A DNA stretch of 64,000 nucleotides from Bacteroides intestinalis (GTDB lineage Bacteria; Bacteroidota; Bacteroidia; Bacteroidales; Bacteroidaceae). The stretch covers positions 1-64,000 of the forward strand of contig NZ_QRZF01000009.1 of NCBI RefSeq assembly GCF_003464595.1, written 5' to 3'. Below, one piece after another: positions 1 through 9,700 of this stretch (its first letter is position 1; every line of letters begins with the position of its first letter). The position numbers and the translations under genes are program-made. The notes beneath the pieces were generated by a model. It was not told the DNA's origin. It did not search any database and saw only the letters and a list, made by a program, of their open reading frames with translations.

Positions 1-30
1 TTGTACAAGTGAACGTTCACACTTGTACAA
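1..30. repeat. nested palindrome at window edge
   Basis: Arms 1-11 (TTGTACAAGTG) and 20-30 (CACTTGTACAA) are perfect reverse complements around an 8-base loop. The centre GTGAACGTTCAC (10-21) and each TTGTACAA are themselves palindromes. There is no T-run after it, so this is not a clear terminator on the plus strand. It may be an operator or the end of a structure that begins outside the window. Confidence 0.5.
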
Positions 31-136
31 GCGCAGGCTCTCGCAGCCGCAAGTGTTTTATCAGAATTACTTATACTCTTTTAATATTATAAAAAACATT
101 TTCAGATACGTCCATTGTTCGGACTAACTTTTTTTA

Positions 137-144
137 TAACTTTG
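137..144 (+). promoter_or_regulatory. Bacteroides-type promoter (-7 element) for the riboswitch operon
   Basis: TAACTTTG matches the Bacteroides -7 consensus TAnnTTTG. It lies only a few bases before the riboswitch fold begins, so transcription would start near 151. No other good match lies between it and the first gene. Confidence 0.6.
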
Positions 145-149
145 CCGCA

Positions 150-335
150 GTTTTGGTTTCACTTCCCCTACGCTACGGGGTAAGTGATGAAAAGGGAATC
201 AGGTGAAACTCCTGAACAGACCCGCTGCTGTAAGTTCCTTCCAAGTCTTGGAACACTCTGTGCCACTGTCCGTAAGTTGGATGGGAAGGCGTTCTAAGAT
301 GGAATAAGTCAGAAGACCTGCCAGAAACAACATAG
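150..335 (+). promoter_or_regulatory. cobalamin (AdoCbl) riboswitch
   Basis: The element shows the conserved core of a cobalamin riboswitch: ggtgaaactcc (203-213), then the cccgctgctgtaa segment, and the B12 box with agaagacctgcc at about 311-322. It sits between a promoter and a TonB receptor gene, the usual position in Bacteroidota. Cobalamin binding is expected to lower expression of the downstream operon. A possible expression platform follows. tgccaga at 319-325, part of the B12 box, can pair with tctggca at 375-381. A small hairpin 382-389/397-404 has no T-run, so control at translation is as likely as termination. Confidence 0.93.
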
Positions 336-467
336 TTTTAATGCTTTCGGGAAATAAAGCAACAAAACATCGAGTCTGGCATTCTTTATTCTGTCCATAA
401 AGAAATCATTTCTCCTTGTACACATATTCCCGAAGGTAAGTCATAAATACCGTTAACAAGGATATAA

Positions 468-2828
468 ATGAAAAAGATTGCATGTGTACTGTTGTTATTT
501 ACCTGCTTGTCACAGATAAGTATAATAGCACAGAATAAATTCACTCTATCAGGGAAAGTCACAGACCAACATGGTGCACCTTTAGCATTAGCAACCATTG
601 CTATTGAGAATTCTTCATCCGGAACCTATACAGATGATAATGGCAGGTACTCCTTGAAAGTTTCACCTGGCAAACGCACATTGGTTGTATCCTTAGTAGG
701 CTATCAAACTGTAAAAAACACCCTGGATATTCAGCAGGACAAAGTACTCAACTTTACATTACAAGAAAGTGCTGTTACTTTGAACTCCGTTGAGGTTTAT
801 GGAAAGACACAGACACAGAAAGTGAAAGAAGGAGTTTTTTCCGTCAATGCTCTCGATATAAAACCTATAGTAAATTCGCTAAATAACCTCAATGACCTGG
901 TAAACCGTACAACAGGCATTAAGGTGAGAGAAGAAGGAGGTGTCGGTTCAGACTTTGATTTGTCTATAAATGGTTTATCCGGCAATTCTATTCGCTACTT
1001 TTTAGATGGAATGCCGTTGGACACTAAAGGAAGTGGAGTTTCACTTGCTAATCTTCCGGTGAATATTATAGACCGGATTGAAATATATAAAGGTGTGGTT
1101 CCTGCCAGCTTGGGAACGGATGCATTGGGTGGTGCCATCAATATTATAACCAAACAAGAAAAGAAAAATTATCTGGATGTCTCTTATGGCATCGGTTCAT
1201 TCCATACGCACAAAGCAGACTTGAATGCACAATTTGTAGAACCTAAAACAGGACTGATTATCCGACCTACTGTGGGAGTAAATTATTCAAAGAATGATTA
1301 TAGGATGAAAGACGTGCAAATGCGGGATGAGAGTGGTGACAATTTCATATATGGTAATCCTAAACGCTTCCACGATGACTATTTCTCCTTACTGGGGCAA
1401 ATAGAGGTAGGAGTTGCCAACAAGTCATGGGCAGATGCATTCTTCGTTTCCGCTTCCTATTCCAAGACAGATAAAGAATTACAGACGGGTTCTGTTCAAG
1501 ACAAAGTATATGGAATGGCAGAAAAGAACTCAGATGCCTGGAATATCTCAGCACATTACCAGAAACGTAATTTCATTCTGAAGAATATGCAGCTGAATGC
1601 TGCCCTCTCCCATACTTGGGATCACTCATTGACCGTGGACACCACCTACCGAAAATATTACTGGGATGGTGGATACATAGATGGCCAGCGTAATGAAATT
1701 ATGGGCAAAGAACGATCCATGCGCCATTATAAGCGCCCACTGACTGTGGTTCGAGCCAACCTGGATTATAAACTGAACAATCATCATAACTTTAACTTGA
1801 ACTATCATCTGAGTCGTACCGGCAACGACCGTTATGATGATTTGGATACCACTTTCGAGCCATCCAACGATGTTGTGACCAAACATATCCTAGGCTTTTC
1901 CTACAATCAGTCGTTATTGGATGGCAAGATAGAGAATGTGTTTTTCATAAAGGATTATATCAATCACCCGAATATCCGGCAGACCGATCAGCCTAGCGTG
2001 ACCGGTTCTGAAGCGGTACAAGGTTCCACAACCAAGAACTATCTAGGCTACGGTGTCGGACTTCGGTACACTGTAGCGGAAGCTTTAGCCGTGAAAGTGT
2101 CCTATGAGCATAGTGTGAGACTTCCCATCGCACGCGAACTATTGGGAAACGGTACTAATATCTACGCCAACGTAGCACTGAAACCGGAAAACAGTGATAA
2201 CTTCAATGCCGGTCTATTCGGTACGTGGCATCCGGGTACCGGACATACCTTCTACTACGAAGCAAGCGGATTCTTCCGCAAGGTTGACAACTATATCCAG
2301 AGCGAAGTTGCTGAAAAAGAAGGTACAATGAAATATACCAATGTACCCGCAGTCCACATTAAGGGTGTGGAAGGAGAGGTACGCTACGATTGGCAAGGCA
2401 AGCTGCAACTTGCCAGCAACGTCAGCTATCAAGATGCTCGCGACCAACAGAAGTACAAGAATGGCGGAAAACCATCGGCTACCTACAATAACCGTGTACC
2501 CAACCGTCCTTGGTTGTTTGGTAGTGCGGAAGCATACTATACTTTCCGTAAAGTGGCATTACCAGAAAGCAAGCTACGCCTAGGTTGCACTTATCAGTGG
2601 ATACACTGGTATTACCTTTTGTGGGAGGCTTATGGTGCCACTGAAGGCAAGGCACGCATTCCGGCTCAACATATCTGCAATGCTGATATTACCTACTCAT
2701 GGAAACGCGGACGCTACAACATTGCTTTAGAGTGTACCAATTTCCTCGACAAGACAGCCTATGACAACTATAAGTTGCAAAAACCCGGACGTGCTTTTTT
2801 TGCCAAGTTCCGATTATTCATTAACTAA
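468..2828 (+). CDS. TonB-dependent outer-membrane receptor under B12 riboswitch
   Basis: This 786-residue protein is an outer-membrane active transporter powered by TonB. A signal peptide (residues 1 to about 22, ending IIAQ) is followed by a CarboxypepD_reg-like beta domain (about 26-100, GKVTDQHGAPL), a plug domain (about 115-230, with the typical IDRIEIYKG and ALGGAINIIT) and a 22-stranded barrel ending in an aromatic-rich AFFAKFRLFIN. It is the first gene after the cobalamin riboswitch and is followed closely by a DUF4374 lipoprotein. Riboswitch control suggests cobalamin or a related corrinoid, cobalt complex or tetrapyrrole as substrate. The receptor plus DUF4374 plus PepSY arrangement is instead like XusA of xenosiderophore uptake. 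The family is certain; the ligand is inferred. Confidence 0.9.
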   Translation: MKKIACVLLLFTCLSQISIIAQNKFTLSGKVTDQHGAPLALATIAIENSSSGTYTDDNGRYSLKVSPGKRTLVVSLVGYQTVKNTLDIQQDKVLNFTLQESAVTLNSVEVYGKTQTQKVKEGVFSVNALDIKPIVNSLNNLNDLVNRTTGIKVREEGGVGSDFDLSINGLSGNSIRYFLDGMPLDTKGSGVSLANLPVNIIDRIEIYKGVVPASLGTDALGGAINIITKQEKKNYLDVSYGIGSFHTHKADLNAQFVEPKTGLIIRPTVGVNYSKNDYRMKDVQMRDESGDNFIYGNPKRFHDDYFSLLGQIEVGVANKSWADAFFVSASYSKTDKELQTGSVQDKVYGMAEKNSDAWNISAHYQKRNFILKNMQLNAALSHTWDHSLTVDTTYRKYYWDGGYIDGQRNEIMGKERSMRHYKRPLTVVRANLDYKLNNHHNFNLNYHLSRTGNDRYDDLDTTFEPSNDVVTKHILGFSYNQSLLDGKIENVFFIKDYINHPNIRQTDQPSVTGSEAVQGSTTKNYLGYGVGLRYTVAEALAVKVSYEHSVRLPIARELLGNGTNIYANVALKPENSDNFNAGLFGTWHPGTGHTFYYEASGFFRKVDNYIQSEVAEKEGTMKYTNVPAVHIKGVEGEVRYDWQGKLQLASNVSYQDARDQQKYKNGGKPSATYNNRVPNRPWLFGSAEAYYTFRKVALPESKLRLGCTYQWIHWYYLLWEAYGATEGKARIPAQHICNADITYSWKRGRYNIALECTNFLDKTAYDNYKLQKPGRAFFAKFRLFIN

Positions 2829-2847
2829 TCATTAATAATTATTCAAG

Positions 2848-4164
2848 ATGAAAAAATTCAAATTTACACTCTTGGCCTTTATGGCAGCCATGATGGCAAT
2901 CTCATTTACGGCTTGTTCTGATGATGATCCTACTCCTACTCCAGATCCGGGTATCAATGAAGGTGATTATCACTTCGACCTTTTTGTTACCGTAGGTAAG
3001 CATGGCGGTATGAGCAGTAAAAACAATACCATTGTCACCAACACCAGTACACTGACGGCTGACAAAGGTGTCATCAGCGTTGAAGGCGTAGGTTCGGAAC
3101 TGGGAAATTACTCTATGGAGTCTATCTCAAAAGGGAAATACTACTATCAAATTCCTGCTACCGGCGACCGCTTCGTGAAGTATCAGATCAAGAATAATAA
3201 GATCAATGTGATTAAAGAACGCCCCTTTAAGACCAATACTTATAAGGTACGTTCCTACACACATGCTTGGATTGACGATAACACACTCGTTATCATATCT
3301 ACCAACGGCGACAAGGATAAAGTTCTTTATACGAAACTGAAAGCGGACGATTTAACTATCCTTGATGAAGGTGAAGTAACTATACCCGCTCCTACCGACT
3401 GGACAAAGCTGACAAGTTCAGGTATTCTCACTTACCGCAAGTCAGACAATAAATTATATTACTTCTACTACTGGAAAGAAAAGGCAGGCCAAACTGTTGC
3501 TAGTGAACAAGAGCCTAATTTTCATGCAGCCATCATCAACCCATCAACTATGAAGGTGGAAAAAGATATTATTTCTCCCGTTGAAGGTGAAATGGCAGGA
3601 AGTGCTTACGGAGAATTGATGCAGGACTGTGTAGCGTATGACGAAGCTGGTAATCTTTATCTGGCTTGTTTCCATGAAGAAGCAAGCGGTCTTGAAAAAG
3701 GTATGTTGCTGCGTATCAAAGCGGGTGAAACAGAGTTTGATACCTCTTACAATGGTTATTCCAATGCAGATGGTAAGTTGATGACTGTTCAGTATTTAGG
3801 AAATAACAAAGCTCTGGTATATGCTCGCAACGATAATGCACCTATTAGCGACAAAGCTGCTGCTGCAGGAATAAAGAAACCTACAGCTATTGATGCATTC
3901 TCACATTACTATGCCATCATTGACCTTACTACTGGAACCAAAACTCGCCTGAGCTACAATGGCAAAGAAATTGCTTACAGCGGTGGCCGCTTCTCGCAAC
4001 GTTCCGTTATCTTTAACGATAAAGCCTACATCGGTGTAGATACAGAAGAGGATGCCAATGCCATTATCTATATCTACGACATTAAGACCGGTACCGTAGA
4101 AAAGGGAGCAGAAGTGGAAGGTAAATTCTACTTCGACATGATACGTGTCGTTGAAAACGATTAA
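2848..4164 (+). CDS. DUF4374 surface lipoprotein (XusB-like)
   Basis: This 438-residue protein has a lipoprotein signal with Cys23 followed by SDDD. An acidic run after the cysteine is the Bacteroides signal for export to the cell surface. A proline/threonine linker follows, then a body rich in repeated beta segments (LYYFYYWKE, NLYLACFHEE, KAYIGVDTEE) that fits a beta-propeller. DUF4374 proteins pair with TonB receptors; from memory, XusB of B. thetaiotaomicron binds ferric siderophore. Only 19 bases separate it from the receptor gene, so the two probably work as a capture-and-import pair. Whether this one binds a corrinoid, heme or a siderophore cannot be read from the sequence. BtuG-type B12 binders are also propellers but I do not claim homology. 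Confidence 0.8.
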   Translation: MKKFKFTLLAFMAAMMAISFTACSDDDPTPTPDPGINEGDYHFDLFVTVGKHGGMSSKNNTIVTNTSTLTADKGVISVEGVGSELGNYSMESISKGKYYYQIPATGDRFVKYQIKNNKINVIKERPFKTNTYKVRSYTHAWIDDNTLVIISTNGDKDKVLYTKLKADDLTILDEGEVTIPAPTDWTKLTSSGILTYRKSDNKLYYFYYWKEKAGQTVASEQEPNFHAAIINPSTMKVEKDIISPVEGEMAGSAYGELMQDCVAYDEAGNLYLACFHEEASGLEKGMLLRIKAGETEFDTSYNGYSNADGKLMTVQYLGNNKALVYARNDNAPISDKAAAAGIKKPTAIDAFSHYYAIIDLTTGTKTRLSYNGKEIAYSGGRFSQRSVIFNDKAYIGVDTEEDANAIIYIYDIKTGTVEKGAEVEGKFYFDMIRVVEND

Positions 4165-4303
4165 TCATCATATATTCAGGTACAGGTTATACGATAACAA
4201 GAATCATTAATCTCTTTCTTGTAATTTTCGTATAATCTGTACTTAAAATATAAATTGACACATAACCTTTTTCAAAATATTTAAAAAGCATCATTTCTAC
4301 CTT

Positions 4304-5257
4304 ATGAAAAACCTATTTATCCTTTTATTTCTTTGCAACCTCACTTTCCTATGCTCTGCGCACGAGGGGGAAAACTTCGTAGCAAGCGATATGCTCGCAA
4401 GTATGAAATCCGGCGATAAAGCCGCCTTGCTGATGGTACACTTCGGTACTACGCACGACGATACCCGTGCCCTGACCATTGACGCTATCAATGCGAAAGC
4501 CCGCGAAGCATTCCCTGATCTGGAAATGCGTGAAGCCTTTACTTCCCGTATCATTATCCGTCGTCTTAAAGCACGCGGCATCGAGAAACTAACTCCGCTG
4601 GATGCTATGCTCCGTCTGCGTAGTGAAGGTTACACACATGTTATTGTGCAAAGCTCGAACATCATTGACGGCGTAGAAATGGAGTCACTTCGTCGAGATA
4701 TGGAGAGTGTACAACCTTTCTTCAAGGAAATCCGTATCGGCACTCCCCTGCTCTATTCAGTGGAAGATGCAGAAAAGGTAGTTGAAATATTGAATAACAG
4801 ACTCACTGATACGCAAAATCAAAAAGCATCCGTTAAGAAAGGTGAGCATTTCGTACTTGTCGGTCATGGCACCTATACTCCCAGCACCGCCATTTACAGC
4901 CAGATGGACTATATGCTGAAAGCTAACGGACTGAGTAACTTCCACGTAGGTACCATCGAAGGGTATCCTTCATTTGAAACAATGCTGGCACAGTTGAAAG
5001 TCGGAAAGGCGAAACAAGTTACCTTGGTACCATTTATGTTCGTAGCCGGAGATCACGCCAAGAATGACATCGCCGAAGATTGGAAAGAAGCACTCGAAAA
5101 AGAAGGCTACACCGTGAATGTCCGTATGGAAGGACTGGGACAAGTACCCGAAATACAGGAAATTTTCATCAACCATATCCGCTTTATGCTGAAACATCGC
5201 ATACTGGATATCATGGAAAAGAAAGCCGGATATGCTGCCGGAAAAGATGTGGAATAA
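4304..5257 (+). CDS. cbiK: CbiK-type cobaltochelatase, exported (CbiK-P-like), copy 1
   Basis: CbiK inserts Co(II) into sirohydrochlorin in anaerobic B12 synthesis. This 317-residue copy has the two-lobed class II chelatase sequence. His188 (VGHGT), Glu219 (TIEGYP) and His251 (GDHAKND) have the spacing of the CbiK metal-site His/Glu/His. Residues 1-19 form a typical signal peptide (hydrophobic, ending CSA), so the enzyme is probably periplasmic, as reported for CbiK-P of Desulfovibrio vulgaris. It lies between a DUF4374 lipoprotein and a PepSY membrane protein, 3 bases before the latter. A periplasmic chelatase cannot directly serve cytoplasmic corrin synthesis. It may load or unload metal on an imported tetrapyrrole, or may store cobalt. 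A paralogue lies at 14562. Confidence 0.88.
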   Translation: MKNLFILLFLCNLTFLCSAHEGENFVASDMLASMKSGDKAALLMVHFGTTHDDTRALTIDAINAKAREAFPDLEMREAFTSRIIIRRLKARGIEKLTPLDAMLRLRSEGYTHVIVQSSNIIDGVEMESLRRDMESVQPFFKEIRIGTPLLYSVEDAEKVVEILNNRLTDTQNQKASVKKGEHFVLVGHGTYTPSTAIYSQMDYMLKANGLSNFHVGTIEGYPSFETMLAQLKVGKAKQVTLVPFMFVAGDHAKNDIAEDWKEALEKEGYTVNVRMEGLGQVPEIQEIFINHIRFMLKHRILDIMEKKAGYAAGKDVE

Positions 5258-5260
5258 CAG

Positions 5261-6766
5261 ATGAATATCATTACCAAATTAATGTACTCTTTACATAGGA
5301 TACTGGGCACACTGCTTTGTATCCTATTTCTTATGTGGTTCCTCTCCGCTTTTGTGATGATGTACCACCGCTTTCCACGTGTCAGTGCAAAGGAAAAACT
5401 ACAAAAGCAAGAATTACTCTCCGCCTCAGGTGACTCACTGCCTGATATCACTTCTATCCTTTCACGTCTGCCCAAAGGAGAAAAAGTGAGAAAACTCACC
5501 TTAGACCGCAGCCTGGGGCAAACAATCTTCCATATCCGTACCAACAAAGGAATACATGAACTTCACCTGGACCCATCGGACACCTTGTCAATAATCGACA
5601 ATGAACGTATCCGGCAAATAGCCGCCTTATGGTCCGCCTCCCCCATTGCATACCTACATACACTGGATCAGTGGATACCTTTCGGTGAACTGAAAAAGGA
5701 AATGCCCATTTATAAGATACACTTTGCTGATGATGCAAAAACACAGCTTTACATAAGTTCACAAAGCAGAGAAGTATTACAACTTTCCAACAGGAACGAA
5801 CGCTTCTGGGCATGGCTGGGAGCTATTCCCCATTGGATATATTTCACTTGGCTACGGCAAGACGCCACATTGTGGAGTAAAACCGTTATTTGGTTATCCG
5901 GCATAGGTTGCCTTATGGTAATTGCAGGGATATGGGTTACAGTCGACGTATGGCACAGGACACGTAAGAGTCATCGCCAAGGGTTCTCACCTTACCGAAA
6001 AAAATGGTATCATTGGCACTATGTCAGTGGCATTTTTTTCGGAATATTCGTATTGACCTTTACTTTCAGTGGCATGATGTCCGTTGCCGACATTCCGGAA
6101 TGGATTCATAAACCGGCTTTGAAGAGCAGTCCGCTACGTACACTGCAAGCAAAGGCGCCCCAACCAGAAGATTACACGCTGGATTATCGCACCATGATTA
6201 CCAGTTTCCCGGAAGTGCGGCAGATAGAATGGAGCAATTTCCGGGAACATCCCTACTATACCGTTAAAGATGGAAAGGGAGAACAATATATTGATGCTAC
6301 GGATAGTGTACCACATACTCTGCAACTTCAGGAAAAAGAAATTCGGGAAGGTGTGGAAAGTATATATGATACCGATAGCATTCCGGCACATCAACGTCCG
6401 GAGCTACACATGACACTATTGAACCATTTTGAAACTTATTACCGCGATATGAGTAGTATGTATCGTGGACGAAGTCAACTTCCCGTCTGGAAAATAACGG
6501 TGGATGATTCTGACCGGAGTGTTTTCTATATTCATCCAGAAACAGGTATCATCCGTTATGTCAATACCTCTTCCCGTTGGAAATACTGGAGTTATACGGC
6601 TATGCACCGGATGCGTCTGCCGGGCTTGAATTCAAATACCACTTTACGTAAGACAGTACTATGGATATTACTACTGGGTGGAACAGTAACTTCAGTAACC
6701 GGTATAGTGTTGAGCATAAATTATGTTCGAAGAAAATGTCGCAAAAAACAAAAACGCTTACTATGA
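5261..6766 (+). CDS. PepSY-associated inner-membrane protein (XusC-like)
   Basis: This 501-residue protein has about four membrane segments (near residues 10-32, 205-228, 258-280 and 463-485) with two large periplasmic loops carrying PepSY-like stretches. The family (PepSY_TM, formerly iron-regulated membrane proteins) often accompanies siderophore or heme receptors and is thought to act as a membrane reductase. The gene starts 3 bases after cbiK. Its stop codon overlaps the start of the CobN-like gene (ATGA at 6763-6766), so the two are translationally coupled. In Xus loci the equivalent is XusC. Here it could supply electrons to reduce Co or Fe before chelation or removal by the neighbouring enzymes; that role is inferred. 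Confidence 0.8.
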   Translation: MNIITKLMYSLHRILGTLLCILFLMWFLSAFVMMYHRFPRVSAKEKLQKQELLSASGDSLPDITSILSRLPKGEKVRKLTLDRSLGQTIFHIRTNKGIHELHLDPSDTLSIIDNERIRQIAALWSASPIAYLHTLDQWIPFGELKKEMPIYKIHFADDAKTQLYISSQSREVLQLSNRNERFWAWLGAIPHWIYFTWLRQDATLWSKTVIWLSGIGCLMVIAGIWVTVDVWHRTRKSHRQGFSPYRKKWYHWHYVSGIFFGIFVLTFTFSGMMSVADIPEWIHKPALKSSPLRTLQAKAPQPEDYTLDYRTMITSFPEVRQIEWSNFREHPYYTVKDGKGEQYIDATDSVPHTLQLQEKEIREGVESIYDTDSIPAHQRPELHMTLLNHFETYYRDMSSMYRGRSQLPVWKITVDDSDRSVFYIHPETGIIRYVNTSSRWKYWSYTAMHRMRLPGLNSNTTLRKTVLWILLLGGTVTSVTGIVLSINYVRRKCRKKQKRLL

Positions 6767-9700
6767 ACAAGAAAAGAACAGGAATAATCCTTGGCTGCAT
6801 AATCGCCGTGGTCATCGCTTGCTTTGCAGCCTACAATTATTGGTGGGCACCTACCCGCATCCTCATCATCAATCCCCTGCCCGCACAAGCAGCAGACATC
6901 GCACTGAATAATGATTGCAGCCATATCCGCGTGAAGTGCATCAAGATGGAGGAAGTGAAAGACCTTTCCGGCTATGATGCCATCATGATGTACGGACGCG
7001 GATTGTTTCTGGACGAAACACAAGTAGCGGAACTGGAACGGGTAGCTGCCAAAGGTATTCCAGTTTTTACCAATGCGCTAAGACATTTCAACTTCATCGT
7101 CAACCACAATATCACCCCTGAACAACAGGAGACCCTGCAAATGTATTTCCAAAATGCTTGCAGACAGAACTACAGGAATGCTTTGCGCTATCTGCGACAC
7201 ATCTCCACTCCCCATCGACTGGGTGACCGTTCTTTTGAAAATCCCATAGAATTACCCAACAACCTGTTTTATCATCAGGAATACGGCCAATACTTCAAAA
7301 CTCCACAAGAGTTGACTGAATATCTGAAACAAAAGCAACTCTATCACGAAGGTGGGCGCAATCTTGCTTTTATCTCAGGTATCAGTTTTCCGGTAGAAGG
7401 TACCCGCGCCCATGTAGATACCCTGATCTCCCGTCTGACACAGGCAGGTTTCAATATTTATCCCATCACCGGTAGCGGTAAGGGACGCGAAGACCTGATA
7501 CGTACCCTTCATCCCGACGGATTGATTTATCTGCCTATGGGACGTCTGGGAAATGACTCGCTCATTAACTGGTTACATCAGGAAAATATTCCCCTCTTCA
7601 TGCCTTTCCCACTGGTACAACCGCGTGAAGAATGGCTGAATCCCAACGTACCTGTAAGTGGAGGTACACTGACGGCACGTGTAGTAGTACCCGAAATAGA
7701 CGGAGGCATGGCCCCCTTATGTATTTCCACACAAAATGAGAATGAAGAAGGATATATTCTGCACACACCGGAACCGGAACGGATGGATGCCTTAGTTGAG
7801 CATATCAGCAAATATATGTCTCTTCGCGATAAATCCAACAAGGACAAACGCGTCGCCATCTGCTACTTCAAGACACCCGGTAAAGATGCCTTGCTGGCAA
7901 GCGGCATGGAGGTGATTCCTTCTCTTTATAACTTCCTGAAACGCTTGCGCAATGAAGGATATGACGTAAGCAACCTGCCTGCCACCGTAGAAGAATTCGG
8001 AAACAGGATATATCGTGACGGCTCTGTCATGGGTTCGTATGCCAAAGGGGCACAGGAACAATTCCTGAAAACAGCACACCCTGTATGGCTGTCTACCGGA
8101 CAATATGAAACCTGGGCAAAAGAAGTGATCCTGCCGGAAAAGTACAAGGAAGTGACTGACCGTTATGGAGACGCTCCCGGCAATTTATTAGCCACGGAAG
8201 ACAGTATCGCCATTGCCTGCCTGCGATTCGGCAATGTGTTATTGTTTCCACAACCCCGTCCGGCATTGGGAGACGATGATTTCAAGCTGGTACATGGCAT
8301 GCCCGTAGCACCGCCTCACAGTTATCTGGCACCTTATCTGTATATGCAGAAAGGTTTTAAAGCGGATGCACTGATACACTTCGGCACACATGGAAACCTG
8401 GAATATACCCCGGGAAAGAATGTGGGCTTATCACAGGCAGACTGGTCGGAAGCACTGGTAGGTAATCTGCCGCATTTCTATTTCTATACTACGGGAAACG
8501 TAGGAGAAGGTATTATAGCCAAACGGCGTACACATGCTGTACTCGTCACTCATCTGACTCCGCCTTATGCGGAAAGTGGCATGAGACAGCGATATAACCA
8601 ATTACTGGAAGATATTCATAAACTTCTGGATGAAGGAACGGAAGGACATCGTATGCTGGGAATGCGCGTCAAGAAAGAGACTGTTCACCTGGGACTTCAC
8701 CGGGACCTGGAACTGGATTCCGTACCGGACAACCCCTATACTGCCGAAGAACTGGAACGTCTGGATGCCTTTACCGAAGAAATAGCTAATGAGAAGATGC
8801 TGGGTGCATACTACACGATGGGTGAACCTTATTCGGAACGTGACTTACTGCAAACCACCCTTGCCGTCAGCGCAGATGCCCTGGCTTACGAAACGGCCAA
8901 AACTGACCGGGATAAAGGCAAGATTACTACGGAACAATTGCAAGACTTTACATATATAGCCCACCATTATCTGCCAACGGCAAAGAAACGACTGATGGCT
9001 ATGTTACAGAATCCGCCTCGTGATACGGTTGCCATTGCCCCGGACCTTCGCCCCGCATTGCGCTATCGCGAACAACTAATAGCTTCTACCGCCAATGAAT
9101 TCAACGCAATGGTGCGCGGCCTGAATGGAGGAACAGTTCTGCCTGCTCCGGGTGGAGATCCGGTATTGAACCCCAATGTATTGCCCACAGGAAGGAATAT
9201 GTATAGCGTAAATGCTGAAACAACCCCTAATCCACGTGCATGGGAAGACGGAAAACGACTGGCGGAAGCAACCCTGAAACAATACACCGGCAAACATGGG
9301 GAATATCCGCGGAAAGTGAGTTATACTTTCTGGGCGGGTGAATTTATCACAACCGAAGGAGCCACGCTGGCACAAGTCTTCTGGATGTTGGGTGTGGAGC
9401 CTGTACGCGATGGACAAGGACGTGTAGTAGATTTGAGACTTGTGCCCAGCGAAGAACTGGGGCGACCACGTATTAATGTAGTGGTACAAGTCTCAGGACA
9501 GCTTCGCGACATAGCCGGATCACGTCTGAAGTTACTGACGGATGCGGTTCGCCTGGCATCGGAAGCAAAGGATGGAGCATATCCCAACTATGTGGCATCG
9601 GGAACAGTGCTACAGGAAAAGTTACTGGTGGAAAAAGGGACTTCTCCAAAACGTGCACGGGAAATGTCTGTGATGCGTGTATTCGGCCCTGTCAACAGTG

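Noticed and set aside
6661..6762. longer N-terminus for the CobN-like protein
   Set aside because: It overlaps the end of the PepSY gene and lacks a signal/anchor; the ATGA overlap at 6763 gives a natural start before a membrane anchor.
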